Of a stretch of DNA of 21,208 bases, positions 9,391 through 17,990 are shown one piece after another. A program made the translations under genes and the position numbers. The notes under the pieces were generated by a model. The model was not told the origin of the DNA. It was given only the letters and a program-made list of their open reading frames with translations, and did no database searches. This stretch comes from Chara braunii (taxonomy: Eukaryota; Streptophyta; Charophyceae; Charales; Characeae). The stretch spans positions 1,360,356-1,381,563 of the forward strand of contig BFEA01000202.1 of assembly GCA_003427395.1 (NCBI GenBank). Reading direction: 5' to 3'. How positions within the stretch are numbered: position 1 is the stretch's first letter; each line of letters begins with the position of its first letter.

Positions 9391-10535
9391 GAAAGAAGGC
9401 AAAGCCGGTCTCGATTCTAGTGGAGACATCAAAGGAAGAGGCCTTGGAAAAGGAGGAGGAGGTCCTGCGGGTAATAAGGGAGAGGCGAGCAGCGGAAGGG
9501 CATCGGATACTTGATGAAGTAGCAGAAACCATGAAAATAGGGGTGGAAGGGTTCTTAACAACAGAGGAAACTCAGTTGATAAGGAGGACATGCCAAGAGT
9601 TTCATTTAGCCTTTGCCTTCAATGATCACCAGAAGGGACGGTTAGATGCAAAATTAATCCCCCCTGTTAGGATCCACATTGTAGAGCATGAGTGTTGGAA
9701 TGATAAAGGGCGTGCCTATGAGTTTGGGATAGCGGCAGAGGTCACCGACCTGCTTAGAGCCAAGATAGACTCATTCGTGGCTGAACCCACCGCATCCCCC
9801 TACGCGAACAAGTGGTTCATTTTCCGGAAGCCCAACAAGACGCTCAGATGGATCCAGGACTTGCAGAAACTTAATGCGGTAACAATTAGGGACGCGGGTT
9901 CGCTCCCACAGGCGGACGTGCTGGCCGAATCGCATGCTAGACGAAGTATTTACTCCCTGATAGACCTATACTCAGGATATGACCAGTTGCCGCTCGACGC
10001 AAGGGATAGACTGTATACCGCCATGCACACACCAGTAGGGCAGTTGCAAATGCAAGTGACTCCTATGGGTTTCACGAATGCGGTGGCAGAGGCGCAAAGG
10101 AGAATGTTGGTTGTGGCAGCAGGTATGTTTCCAAAGAAATGCGAGCCATATATAGATGATAACCCCATAAAGGGCGCGCAAAACAAGGATGAGACAGAGG
10201 TTGAGTCAGGCGTGCGAAAGTTTGTCTGGGATCACCTTCAGGATATCAAGGATCTCTTACAACGGTTCCAAGTTTATAATATTACAGCAAGTGGACCAAA
10301 GAGCATCCTGGCTGTTCCGGAGGTAACCATATTGGGGTTTCGCTGTGGGGCTTATGAGAGAAGACCCGACCCAGCAAAAACAGATAAGATCTCCCAGTGG
10401 CCGACACCCTTGCGCACCACGACGGAAGTACGAGCCTTCCTAGGCGTGGTCGGATTCTGGAAGATCTTCATCAAAGGATTCATAAAGATAGCAGAGCCTA
10501 TCCGCGCGATGATTAGAGAAGGTGGCACTATGTAA
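9345..10535 (+). CDS. pol: Ty3/gypsy reverse transcriptase domain
   Basis: RT copies the element RNA into DNA in the particle. The frame is open from before 9345 to TAA 10533-10535, and homology starts at about 9357 (IPEGSVRKYKPV). Visible RT blocks: SPYANKWFIFRKPNKTLRWI (fingers), DLQKLNAVTIRDAGSLPQAD, SLIDLYSGYDQLPL with the first catalytic Asp, TPMGFTNAVAEAQRRM, and the YIDD box (CEPYIDDNPIKG, about 10142-10177) with the two catalytic Asp. The ILGFRCGAY and EVRAFLGVVGFWKIFI connection segment follows. No lesion is seen inside the 371-codon ORF beginning at GTG 9420. Translation would need a frameshift from the PR frame or fusion, because no good ATG opens it. The final TAA separates it from RNase H in the same frame, probably by mutation. 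Confidence 0.92.
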   Translation, partial: RRTIPEGSVRKYKPVGKKAKPVSILVETSKEEALEKEEEVLRVIRERRAAEGHRILDEVAETMKIGVEGFLTTEETQLIRRTCQEFHLAFAFNDHQKGRLDAKLIPPVRIHIVEHECWNDKGRAYEFGIAAEVTDLLRAKIDSFVAEPTASPYANKWFIFRKPNKTLRWIQDLQKLNAVTIRDAGSLPQADVLAESHARRSIYSLIDLYSGYDQLPLDARDRLYTAMHTPVGQLQMQVTPMGFTNAVAEAQRRMLVVAAGMFPKKCEPYIDDNPIKGAQNKDETEVESGVRKFVWDHLQDIKDLLQRFQVYNITASGPKSILAVPEVTILGFRCGAYERRPDPAKTDKISQWPTPLRTTTEVRAFLGVVGFWKIFIKGFIKIAEPIRAMIREGGTM

Positions 10536-11327
10536 TGGACCGAGGATAGAGAAGTGGCAACCCAGACCCTTAAAGACATCCTATCTTCCGATCAGGTCAT
10601 CCTAGCAGCACCCTGTTTCAACGATGAGGTAAGACGGCCCTTCATCTTAGAAACAGATGGGGGACCGCTGGCAGTTGGAGGAGTACTGATACAGAAAAGC
10701 GAGGAGGGTAAGGAAAGACCAATCAGATTTGAAAGTAGAACCTTGAACTCGGCAGAATGACGGTACTCACAGTTCAAGAAAGAGGTCTTAGCGATCCTGC
10801 ATTGCCTTAAGACCTTTTAGGCGTACCTGTTCGGAAGGCGGTTTATCCTGAGGATCGATCCAACCAACGTCGCCGGGGCACTAAAGAACTATAAGCCTAT
10901 AGACCCAACCGTCGGGAGATGGATAGGCTTCATATGGCAATTCGACTACAAGGTCGAGCGAATTGCGGGGCTCCGAAACAGGGCAGATGGGCTGAGTAGG
11001 GTGTGTATCACGCCGGAAGGGATAGAGGACGCAGAGCCAATTGACGCCTTCCTGGAATACGAGGGAGGGACCCTCGTCGTGGATAATGAGATGGCAGACG
11101 CTGCGCCGACAATGGGTCAACTGCTGATCCAGACTCTGGAAAAAGGCGCGCCCGCGGTAGTGGCGGAACTCAGGGAAGGACCGGTCACCACGTTTAGGCA
11201 CAAAGAGGAAAAGGATTCGTGGGGAGCAGCGGTAGGACCCAAAGAGGAACTGATGGCAATGGCCGTTGAAGGGGGACGGGATGCTGTGATGACCCTAGCA
11301 GAGACCTGGGCGCAAAGGGAGTGGTGA
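10536..11327 (+). pseudogene. pol: RNase H domain and RH-IN tether, with in-frame stops
   Basis: This continues the RT frame. RNase H degrades RNA in the RNA/DNA hybrid. The four acidic residues are visible: Asp in LETDGGPLAVGG (about 10650), Glu in KKEVLAIL, Asp in LRIDPTNVAG, and Asp in NRADGLSR (about 10980). Three stops break the frame: TGA 10758 (SAE-stop-RYSQF, an Arg CGA site in the likely ancestor), TAG 10818 (KTF-stop-AYLFGRRF, probably CAG), and TGA 11325. The tract after LSR (11001-11327) is the acidic connector to integrase and has no recognised fold. The stops exclude a working polyprotein from this copy without readthrough. Confidence 0.83.
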
Positions 11328-12377
11328 TACCTAGTTACCCAGACTCAGGAGGAGCGGGATGCTGATCGGAAGGAACGAGAATTCTTCCTTATACAGATGT
11401 ATGAGGGCGTCTTCAGGGAAATCGGCCTACTGCTTATAGGAAACAAGCAGCCCACGGAAGTCAGCCCCAAGGCAAGGGAGAAAACCGAAAAGTATGTTTT
11501 AAGGAACGGCCACCTGTTCAAGAAGGAAGAGGGGGTGATGCCTAGACAAGTCGTGTGCGGAAGGTCTAGGCAGATAGACATAATCCAGGCAATGCACGAT
11601 GGACTAGCTGGAGGGCATAGGTCATCCAAAGGGACCCTTGCGAAAATCGCACCACTTTACTTCTGGCCAGACATGGCAGGAATGGTGGCGACGTATTGCC
11701 AAACATGCTTGATATGCCAGGAGAGGAGTTTCACACGTGTCTTCGAGCCCCTTAAACCTACCCGGGTACTAGGGCTGGGGCACTTAGTCCGCCTCGACCT
11801 TGCGGTCATGCCGGTGTCAACGGATGGATACAGGTATATCCTGGATGCAAGGGATAACCTCAATGGCTACGTAGAGGCGGTAGCACTCAAGAGAAAGACA
11901 GGGAAGGGAGTGGCCGATTGGATAGAGGATTTCTACCTAAGACACCCCTTTGTGCGAAGGTTCATAGCAGATAATGGGACGGAGTTTGTCAATCAGGAGG
12001 TATTGAGCAGGCTTAAGACCTTGTGCGTACCCATCAAGATCATTGAGCCATATCACCCTGAGGCAAATGCACCGGTAGAAAGGGGGCATCGGACTTTGAA
12101 GAACAAAATCGCCAAGCTGGCAGTGGATGATTTGGGAAACTGGCCGTGGTACCTTAAGCAGGCAGTCTTCTCTGGGCAGTTGGGAAAGAGGTTCAAGGGG
12201 CCCTACAGGAACGCTAAGCGGGTGGGACTGAACACGTTCAAACTTGAGGATCTTGATGGCACTAGCATAAGAGGGCCATTCCCGGGACAAAGGTTGGCCA
12301 AATTTCTAAGCAGGGATCCTGTGAAACAATGGCTACAAGAGGCGCAGGACGGGGAAGCAGGGGAATTGACAGTTTGA
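11328..12377 (+). pseudogene. pol: Ty3/gypsy integrase with truncated C-terminal region
   Basis: Integrase inserts the cDNA into the host chromosome. The frame is the same as RT/RH and is open from 11328 to TGA 12375-12377. The HHCC zinc domain is present (MHDGLAGGHRS, then YCQTCLICQ, about 11590-11720). The DDE core is also present: Asp in RLDLAVMP (about 11796), Asp in IADNGTEF (about 11970), and Glu in ANAPVERGHRTLK (about 12078). Right after NWPWYLKQAVF the sequence jumps to GKRFKGPYRNAKRV, a GPY/F module, and then LEDLDG. The usual stretch of well over 100 residues between core and GPY/F is missing, so an in-frame internal deletion is likely. No chromodomain is seen. Confidence 0.88.
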
Positions 12378-12834
12378 AAGGCAGGCAACTGGCTATAGGC
12401 CTGGACCGTCTCCCTGTGGAAGTAATCATGACCACAGGGATTGTTTGTTTGTGTGCCTTGACTTTTGTGGAACGTGGGGAGACTGCCTGGGCTGACTATG
12501 AATGGGGTTGGGAGCACGGGACAATGTACTATAGTTTTTGTGGGCAACTCTGGGGACCGTCTACACGAGGTATCTATTTGTCGGGACAATGTACCATAGT
12601 TTTGTGGGGTGATGCTGTGGACCACCTACATGAGATACCTATGCGTGGGGGTCAATGTGTCAAGGGTTCTAAGGGATAATGGGACTACCAACTATATGGG
12701 GGGAAGCGAGAGTTCTAGGGAAGCCTCCAAAGCTGCAAATGGGAGTGGGGGGGAATGTGTGCTTATGAGGGGATGCGGTGACTGTTATGTATGGACAGGA
12801 CCAGGAAACAAGAAGAACACCAAGAAAAGATAAA
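12378..12834. other. Spacer between integrase and the downstream acidic ORF
   Basis: I see no gene of substance. The stretch is G/T-rich and contains one tandem duplication (12518-12647, listed separately). Weak open frames here do not resemble any family and overlap the duplication. Confidence 0.45.
12518..12647. repeat. Tandem duplication, two 65-bp units
   Basis: The units 12518-12582 and 12583-12647 both begin GGGACAATGTA and share blocks around TATAGTTTT/CATAGTTTT, GGGGACC/TGGACC, CTACA and GAGRTAYCTAT. They differ at roughly a quarter of positions, so the duplication is not recent. Confidence 0.8.
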
Positions 12835-13429
12835 ATGGAGTTTGGAAATGAAAACGACAGCAACGCAATCAACAGGCCGAACGAGCAGCAACCAACAAGA
12901 CAGGCTGGAGAGTCAAGCTCCAGGAAAAGGAAGTTGTATGTGGGGTTTGATCACAACCTGGTTGTGAACAGGGGGGGCAGGAAGCAAGGGACCAGGGGAC
13001 CTTCACCACAGAGGGAGGGGGAGCCAATAGTCCTCCCATCAGAAAGTGACACTAGCAATGAGGAGGAAGGGAACCCGGGGAAAAGACAGAGATTGAGAGA
13101 GGAGGAGTCCATTGAAGTCATAGACCTCAACAGCGAGGAGGAAGAGGATGAGGTGACGACACCCACAAGGGAAGTACGGGGTACAGAGGACGACCCGGAG
13201 GAAGAAAATGACAAATGGATAAGAGAGTTTGGGCCGTCTTTTACTGACCGGTTCGACCAATGGGCCAGCATCCTACGATATGAAAAAGTTGAGCAGGGGG
13301 GAGGACATATCTCCAACGACGTTCTTCACGGAGGAGGAGCTTCTTGGCCTACAGAGGTCAAAAAGACTAATGCAACAAGAGATTGAGGCTCGTGCAAGGG
13401 AGGCTCGGCGTAGGGCGACTGGGCAGTAA
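12835..13429 (+). pseudogene. Acidic, NLS-rich ORF downstream of integrase (accessory protein relic)
   Basis: The ATG at 12835 begins MEFGNENDSN. The protein has basic clusters SRKRKLYVG and GKRQRLREE that could be nuclear localisation signals, an acidic region with ESIEVIDLNSEEEEDE (13105-13150) that fits a SUMO-interacting motif (hydrophobic core followed by acidic residues), and a related PIVLPSESD earlier. The frame breaks at a G6 run (13296-13301). Continuity resumes one frame over as EDISPTTFFTEEELLGLQRS and an Arg/Glu-rich helix (EIEARAREARRRATGQ) ending at TAA 13427-13429. Restored length would be about 197 codons. It sits where env-like or accessory ORFs occur in some plant gypsy elements, but it has no signal peptide or membrane segment, so it is not envelope-like. 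Function is unknown. Confidence 0.6.
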
Positions 13430-13692
13430 AAAGGGGAATGGTCATAACAGGGATTAGTTAGAAACTGGGGAGGACTAAGAATTGGGCAGGCAGACCTGTT
13501 ATTTTGAATGTTTTGCAGTTGAACTCTCTGGAAGCAAACGACAATGGCGTAAGGCCTATTTTGAAGTAAGCCTAGGACTAAGTATCTGATACCACTTTGC
13601 ACAAGTAGTTGCTCCTTCAGAAAGGGCATGGGGGTCACTGCACGTGAGACTGGAACTATGAGGGATTGGGGTCTAGATGAGACAAGCCTGTA
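13430..13692. other. Short spacer
   Basis: No gene or repeat recognised. A TTTTGCAG acceptor-like site lies near 13518. Confidence 0.4.
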
Positions 13693-14028
13693 ATGTTGCT
13701 TTCGCATTCAAACTTTGTCTCCTTCCTTTTTGAGAAAAACTATGGCAGAACAGCCCCTGAAACTGGAGAAGTCAGTAGGGTTTGGGTAGTCGGTGCTACT
13801 TTGTATGAGTACTCGCTCCTTTGGGAAATATGGGCATTGATGAGGAAACAAGGAACGATTGGCTTTGTTTTGGGAAATGGGGGAGGGTATGTGGACTACT
13901 GGAAGACTGGAAGGAAAAGTCGATGGCAGAAAGAGTTTCCTTTTTGTGAGTTGTGTACCCATGGTCGAATGAGTCATGGCATGTGTTTTTGGGAGAGGAT
14001 TAGGGGACCTATGGGTAAAGAGGCATGA
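13693..14028 (+). CDS. Possible small ORF with Cys/His cluster (hypothetical)
   Basis: This is an open frame of 111 codons with no lesion. It is rich in Trp, Gly and Tyr. Near the C-terminus it has PFCELCTHGRMSHGMCFW, i.e. C-x2-C-x6-H-x2-C, which loosely recalls a zinc knuckle but does not fit the CCHC spacing. It opens with TTG at 13693 rather than ATG, so the exact start is unclear; the convincing part is from about 13770. It lies on the element's + strand after the acidic ORF. It could be chance, an accessory ORF of the element, or the relic of another gene. Confidence 0.3.
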   Translation: MLLSHSNFVSFLFEKNYGRTAPETGEVSRVWVVGATLYEYSLLWEIWALMRKQGTIGFVLGNGGGYVDYWKTGRKSRWQKEFPFCELCTHGRMSHGMCFWERIRGPMGKEA

Positions 14029-14350
14029 AGAACCCTCTTCCCTAGGAGCCTAATCCAACCGGTCCTACACCAGTCCAGAACAGCAAGATGTATGAGACTT
14101 CAGAGAAAGAGAAAACAGTGAGGACACACACCCCTTTGCAATGGTTGAACGGCCGGGCGGGCTAGTGCTGCTTGAGGTTGCGACCCTCAACTCGAGTACT
14201 AGACGCTAAGTCGGATGTATGAAAGGACATAAGGATGACAAATGGTATGAGAAAGAGGAAGAACCATGCGTAAAAACCCAAGAAGATGGCCGCCTTCGAG
14301 ATAGGATCCGTGTCCTCGACGCCCACCCCCTCGGGCGCTAACATTACAAT
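14029..14350. other. Spacer before the 38-bp array
   Basis: No gene recognised. The sequence is mixed and A-rich. Open frames on the minus strand here are driven by the adjacent repeats. Confidence 0.4.
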
Positions 14351-14540
14351 GGACAAGGATGACCCTAACCAGGCCGTCCAATTGAAACGGACGAGGATGG
14401 CCCTAACCAGGCTGTCCAATTGGAATGGATAAGGATGGTCCTAACCAGGCTGTCCGATTGCAATGGATAAAAATGGCCCTAACCAGGCTGTTCGACTTGG
14501 AATTGGAAAGAACGACCCTAACCCTGTTGTTCGGAATGAC
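14351..14540. repeat. 38-bp tandem array (about five units)
   Basis: Units start at 14351, 14389, 14427 and 14465, with a degenerate fifth from about 14503. The core is CCCTAACCAGGCYGTCC preceded by GGAYRAGGATG and followed by an ATTG tract. The first three units differ at few positions; the last two drift and then merge into flanking DNA. It gives rise to spurious minus-strand open frames. Confidence 0.85.
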
Positions 14541-14599
14541 CCTTGACAAGGGTCATTCTTTGGAATTGGCACTGGGGTCCCCTTGCATGGCTGTCTGAG

Positions 14600-14875
14600 A
14601 TGCATGATATTGGAAAAGTTGAGATTGTAAAGGAGACTGGAAAGAGCTGAGACTTGGAAAGGAGATTGGAAAGAGTTGAGCCTTGGAAAAGAGATTGGAA
14701 ATGGCTGAATTTTGGGGAAAAACATTGAACTCAGCCTTGGAAAGGATATTGGACTCAACCTTGGAAGAGATATTGCATTGAGCATTGGACGGAGATTAAG
14801 CATTGGACTGAGGTTGAGCATGGGAATGAGATTGAGCATTGGAATTGGATTGAGTATTGAAAATTGCACTGCATA
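14600..14875. repeat. Degenerate GA-rich minisatellite
   Basis: About ten loose units of 24-30 bp are built on the words TTGGAAAGGAGATTGGA, TTGAGC and ATTGGA. Early units favour CTTGGAAAGGAGATTGGAAA; later ones favour GAGCATTGGAATGAGATT. Unit length and sequence drift along the array, as in an old minisatellite. Confidence 0.7.
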
Positions 14876-15838
14876 AACAGGGGACCCTAGGCAACTTGAA
14901 ATGGACTTGGAAAGAGCATGAAATGAAATTTCTCTTTTGTTCTAGTCTTTGGCCTCAGCAAGAGGGGGATACCGGTGCATGCACCGCGACCCCCAAGACC
15001 TCTATCCCTTTGAGGGAAAAGTCTCAGCGCGACCTGTTCCTCTTCAAGGGGATGAAGGTCAAAGGACTAAGGCACCTACCACTTGGATCGGTGCGAGATG
15101 TCCGAAACTGACCCCGACAATGAGCTCTAGTCGGGGAGTTCAGACTGCGCCTCCTGTTGAGAGCCTAAACGTCAAAGGGCGAGAGAGCCAAATGGGCAAG
15201 GAAGCCATTCTCATCTAGTCTATTTTGCCCTCTCCAACCACACGCCATGTCATAGAGGGGTGCCATGGCCGTTTAGGTCGGACCTCGGCTGCCCGCACTA
15301 AGTTGGGCAGCACTGTCCAAGGGGAGGGGCCGGGCGAAGGTACCGGGTGGAGTCCGTCACCACCACGGGGCATTGACACTGCCCTGCTGGAACATTACAA
15401 CCGTTTCGGGACTAATTGCGAGGTCTTCGTAACTGCACTCGCGAACTAATTGAGAGCCCCAACTCTCTTGAAAGGAAGAGGCCGGAATCCAGAAAATTAC
15501 CACTCGGGAGGAACGATTCGCGAGGAACGCTCTCACGGCTAGACGAGACCCTGGAAGGCTTGGATTGGACCTGCCTTGCAGACGTGAGGAGGAACCTCAG
15601 TATTGGTGCTCGCCACGTAAGAGAAGAAAGGTCGGACATAGTAGGAGGATGAGGCGTCGTCCGTTGGGGAGGAACTGATCACTCTTCCTTTTGTGAAGCG
15701 GACGGGCTTGTGTCCTTGATTGCGGTTGGTGGGCCAAAGGTCTGCGTACCTCCGAGTGAGAACCAGTCGTGCGATGGGGACATCGTGTTTTGAGTGGGGG
15801 GAAGGTGTGCCATCTACCAATGAATACGCATGGAAAAA
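14876..15838. other. Non-coding tract, possible leader- or LTR-like sequence
   Basis: No convincing gene. Short open frames on both strands overlap and carry no domain. The tract is more GC-balanced than the purine-rich DNA around it. Parts of 15020-15170 show weak, ordered word similarity to 768-930 (see findings). Confidence 0.4.
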
Positions 15839-16060
15839 GACCTGTATTTGGCGTTGCATGGGCCTGAGAAAAGGGGTCTGGCAAGACACCCAGAAAAGAA
15901 AAAGACTTGTAATTGGTTTTGCATGGGCCTGAGAAAAGGAGGGTCTGGCAAGATGCCCATGGACTTGAGAAAAGGACTGTCAGGCTGGGGAATGGCTGTG
16001 TGATTGGCTTGCATGGGCTTGAAAAAAAGGTCCGACAAGATGTTTGGAAAAGAAATGCAC
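15839..16060. repeat. Tandem repeat, about 65-80 bp units (three copies)
   Basis: Copies begin at about 15839, 15904 and 15976. Each carries TTGCATGGGCYTGARAAA followed by GGTCTGGCAAGA (or the variant GGTCCGACAAGA), then an A-rich tail with GAAAAGAA. The third copy has an insertion after its first bases. The ambiguous base at 16134 lies just downstream. Confidence 0.75.
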
Positions 16061-16506
16061 AAGGGATGAACCGAGCATTGCACATGGAAAGTCAATTAAG
16101 TAAAGGGCAAGAAAGGGCAGAGGATGATATGCANGCAGAATTGGCAAGACCTGAGAAAGGCTGGGTAAAATGACCCGGGGGAAATGCATGTGGATTTAGC
16201 TAAGCCTGGACCTCGGGAAGAGGAAAAGTCATATCGAAGACATGAATTGCGCGGCCCGAAAAAACAAATCATTTGTGGATGTCTAAGAGTAATAACAAAA
16301 ATGATTTCTGCTCAATAATGTTTTCTCAATGAAATGGGAAGATAGATTTGAGATTACGAATGCAGCCTTCAAGACGTTGTCAAGAGCGAGAAATAACGTA
16401 CAATGAAAGACTAGCTGCAAGGCATGTCTGTTGTCAGATCCTCCCAAGGGGCGATGCTAGTCAACTGGATGAGAGAAAGAGACATCAAGCTGCTTAAGTT
16501 CCTTAA
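16061..16506. other. Spacer upstream of the methyltransferase relic
   Basis: There is no independent gene. The methyltransferase frame upstream of 16507 is stopped at 16495 and 16504. A fragment of that frame (ctc at 16441 to about 16494) reads as a charged segment that could be decayed N-terminal sequence of the same protein, but this is uncertain. One unresolved base (n) is at 16134. Confidence 0.4.
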
Positions 16507-16859
16507 CGTGTTGCTAGCTCGCACCTGGAGGAAGCCATGGCGAATGATCCTTGTGACATTCATCGCCAAAATCTCCCTTTTACCTCGGTTCCTTGTGAGG
16601 GTGATGGACTTGTCGCCCTCTCCTTGTGGGACGGTATTGGAGGCCGTTGGGAAGCCCTTGAGTATTCGGGAGTTCCAGTGAGAAAGAGATACAGGTGTGA
16701 GGCGGACGTTGATGCACAGAGAATGTTACGCGCTCGTTACAAAGACATTATTGAGCTTGGGGACGTTACGCAATTCAAGGGAAGCCTTTCGCTGAGGAGC
16801 CTGTTGGTTTGGTTGTGGCAGGCTTCTCTTGCCAAGACCTGAGCGCTATGGGATGGTAA
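16507..16859 (+). pseudogene. Cytosine-5 DNA methyltransferase fragment (motifs I-IV)
   Basis: C5 methyltransferases transfer a methyl group from S-adenosylmethionine to cytosine. From ATG 16537 the frame shows motif I LSLWDGIGG (16624-16650, SAM binding), motif II with acidic Glu in YRCEADVDA, and motif III IIELGDVTQF (16747-16776). Homology then moves one base over, after a frameshift at about 16776-16784, to EEPVGLVVAGFSCQDLSAMG (16794-16853). That is motif IV with the catalytic Cys; the family has PCQ, here SCQ, consistent with CCT to TCT. A TAA at 16857 ends it. The target recognition domain and motifs VI-X are absent, so this is a broken 5' piece of roughly one third of a typical enzyme. 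The AGF-x-CQDLS form looks more bacterial/phage-like or DNMT3-like than plant MET1-like. Host gene relic versus element-borne gene is not settled by sequence alone. Confidence 0.82.
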
Positions 16860-17162
16860 CTAAAACTAGGCCTGGCTGACGTGAAAATTGAAGGCGTAAG
16901 CACAGGCACTAGGGAACTAGAGGCTGCTGACGTGAAAGAATTGACTGAACAGGGAGCGAAGGAGGCACGCAAGAAAGTGGCGAAGGCGAACCTTCTCTCG
17001 AAACGGAGAAGGACCTCTGGAAAAAGCAATGACATAGGTTGTGCAGGTGCAAGGAAGGAATAGGACGTAAGGCGCCGGCACAGGAGAAATGTTGCCGGGC
17101 TAGGTGGGCCACTAGGAAGTAGCGGAAAGAGGGCCGAGAGGGCCACAAGCTAAGTAGGGACC
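16860..17162. other. Tract after the methyltransferase relic
   Basis: A 60-codon Lys/Glu-rich open frame (16881-17063) lies in the same frame as motif IV, but its sequence (AADVKELTEQGAKEARKKVA...) does not look like later methyltransferase motifs. It may be chance coding in purine-rich DNA or a fused tail. Nothing else is recognised. Confidence 0.35.
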
Positions 17163-17468
17163 CACGTAAGACCGAAAGAAGAAGTGGTGCCGGCGGGACA
17201 GAGTGTCGGGGACCACGTGAGACCTAAAGAAGATGTGGCACCGGCGGGACGAAGTGTCGGGGACCACGTGAGACCAAAAGAAGATGTGGTACCAGTGGAA
17301 CAAAGGGCCGGGGACCACGTGAGACCAAGAAAAGATGTGGTACCGGCGAGACAAAGTGTCGAGGATCACGTGGGACCGCGTAAAGATGAGGTACCGACGG
17401 GACAAAGTGTCGGAAACGGCGTAGGACCAAGCAAAAATACGGCACTAGCATGGGACTAGTGTCGGGGA
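17163..17468. repeat. 51-bp tandem array (six units)
   Basis: Units start at 17163, 17214, 17265, 17316, 17367 and 17418. The core is CACGTGAGACC, then AAGAAGATGTGGYACC, then GGCGGGACRAAGTGTCGGGGAC. The unit is 17 codons long, so the + strand stays open as repeats of the type DHVRPKEDVVPAGQSVG, and the minus strand also stays open. Units 1-5 are well preserved and unit 6 is diverged. Relatives with GGGACC and TACCGG words continue to about 17600. Periodicity alone explains the open frames. Confidence 0.9.
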
Positions 17469-17990
17469 CCAAGTGGGGTAGAGAAAAAAAAATGCGGTAC
17501 CAGCGGGACCACCGGGACCACCGGCGGGACAGGACGGGTACCGGAGGAACTAGTGTCGGGACGAGTGCGGGACAAGTGGCGGGGACCGGTGGCGTTCCTA
17601 GGAAAATGGCGGAACGCCGTGTGATGCACAAAAAAATAGAATAAGCGGCTTGACGACCAAATTTATTAGTGCCACTAGTGCAAGCACTAGTGGGAGCAAG
17701 TGGGAGGGCAAAAATAAAAATAAAAAAGTAAAGAAACAAGTGGTGGGAGGCATGGGAGCAATCTGAAAAATCTCGGATTGGCCTCCCCCAAGAAAATAGG
17801 GCCAAAGGGAGCCAACACGAGAAAAATAGGCTCATAGAAAAAAAAATTGGTGCAAGGGGGCCTACCGTTTGGGAGAGGGGAGGACTAACGGTGGCTCCCA
17901 AGGGCATGAAAGGGCCACAACTACAGTCCGAAAAATAACGGATTGGCCCTTGGGCATAGGAAGGGCCAAAACAAAGAGGGAGAGGCAAGA
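17469..17990. other. Repeat-rich, hairpin-bearing non-coding tract
   Basis: Holds decayed GGGACC/TACCGG repeats to about 17600, then perfect inverted arms CCACTAGTG/CACTAGTGG (17672-17680 and 17685-17693, 4-nt loop). The first two members of the recurrent hairpin family follow, at 17759-17780 and 17924-17945. No gene is seen. Confidence 0.6.

Noticed and set aside
14162-14869. Minus-strand open frames over the 38-bp and GA-rich arrays
   Set aside because: Repeat-driven periodic peptides without any domain.
17163-17468. CRISPR-like array
   Set aside because: Units are contiguous with no unique spacers, and the context is eukaryotic.
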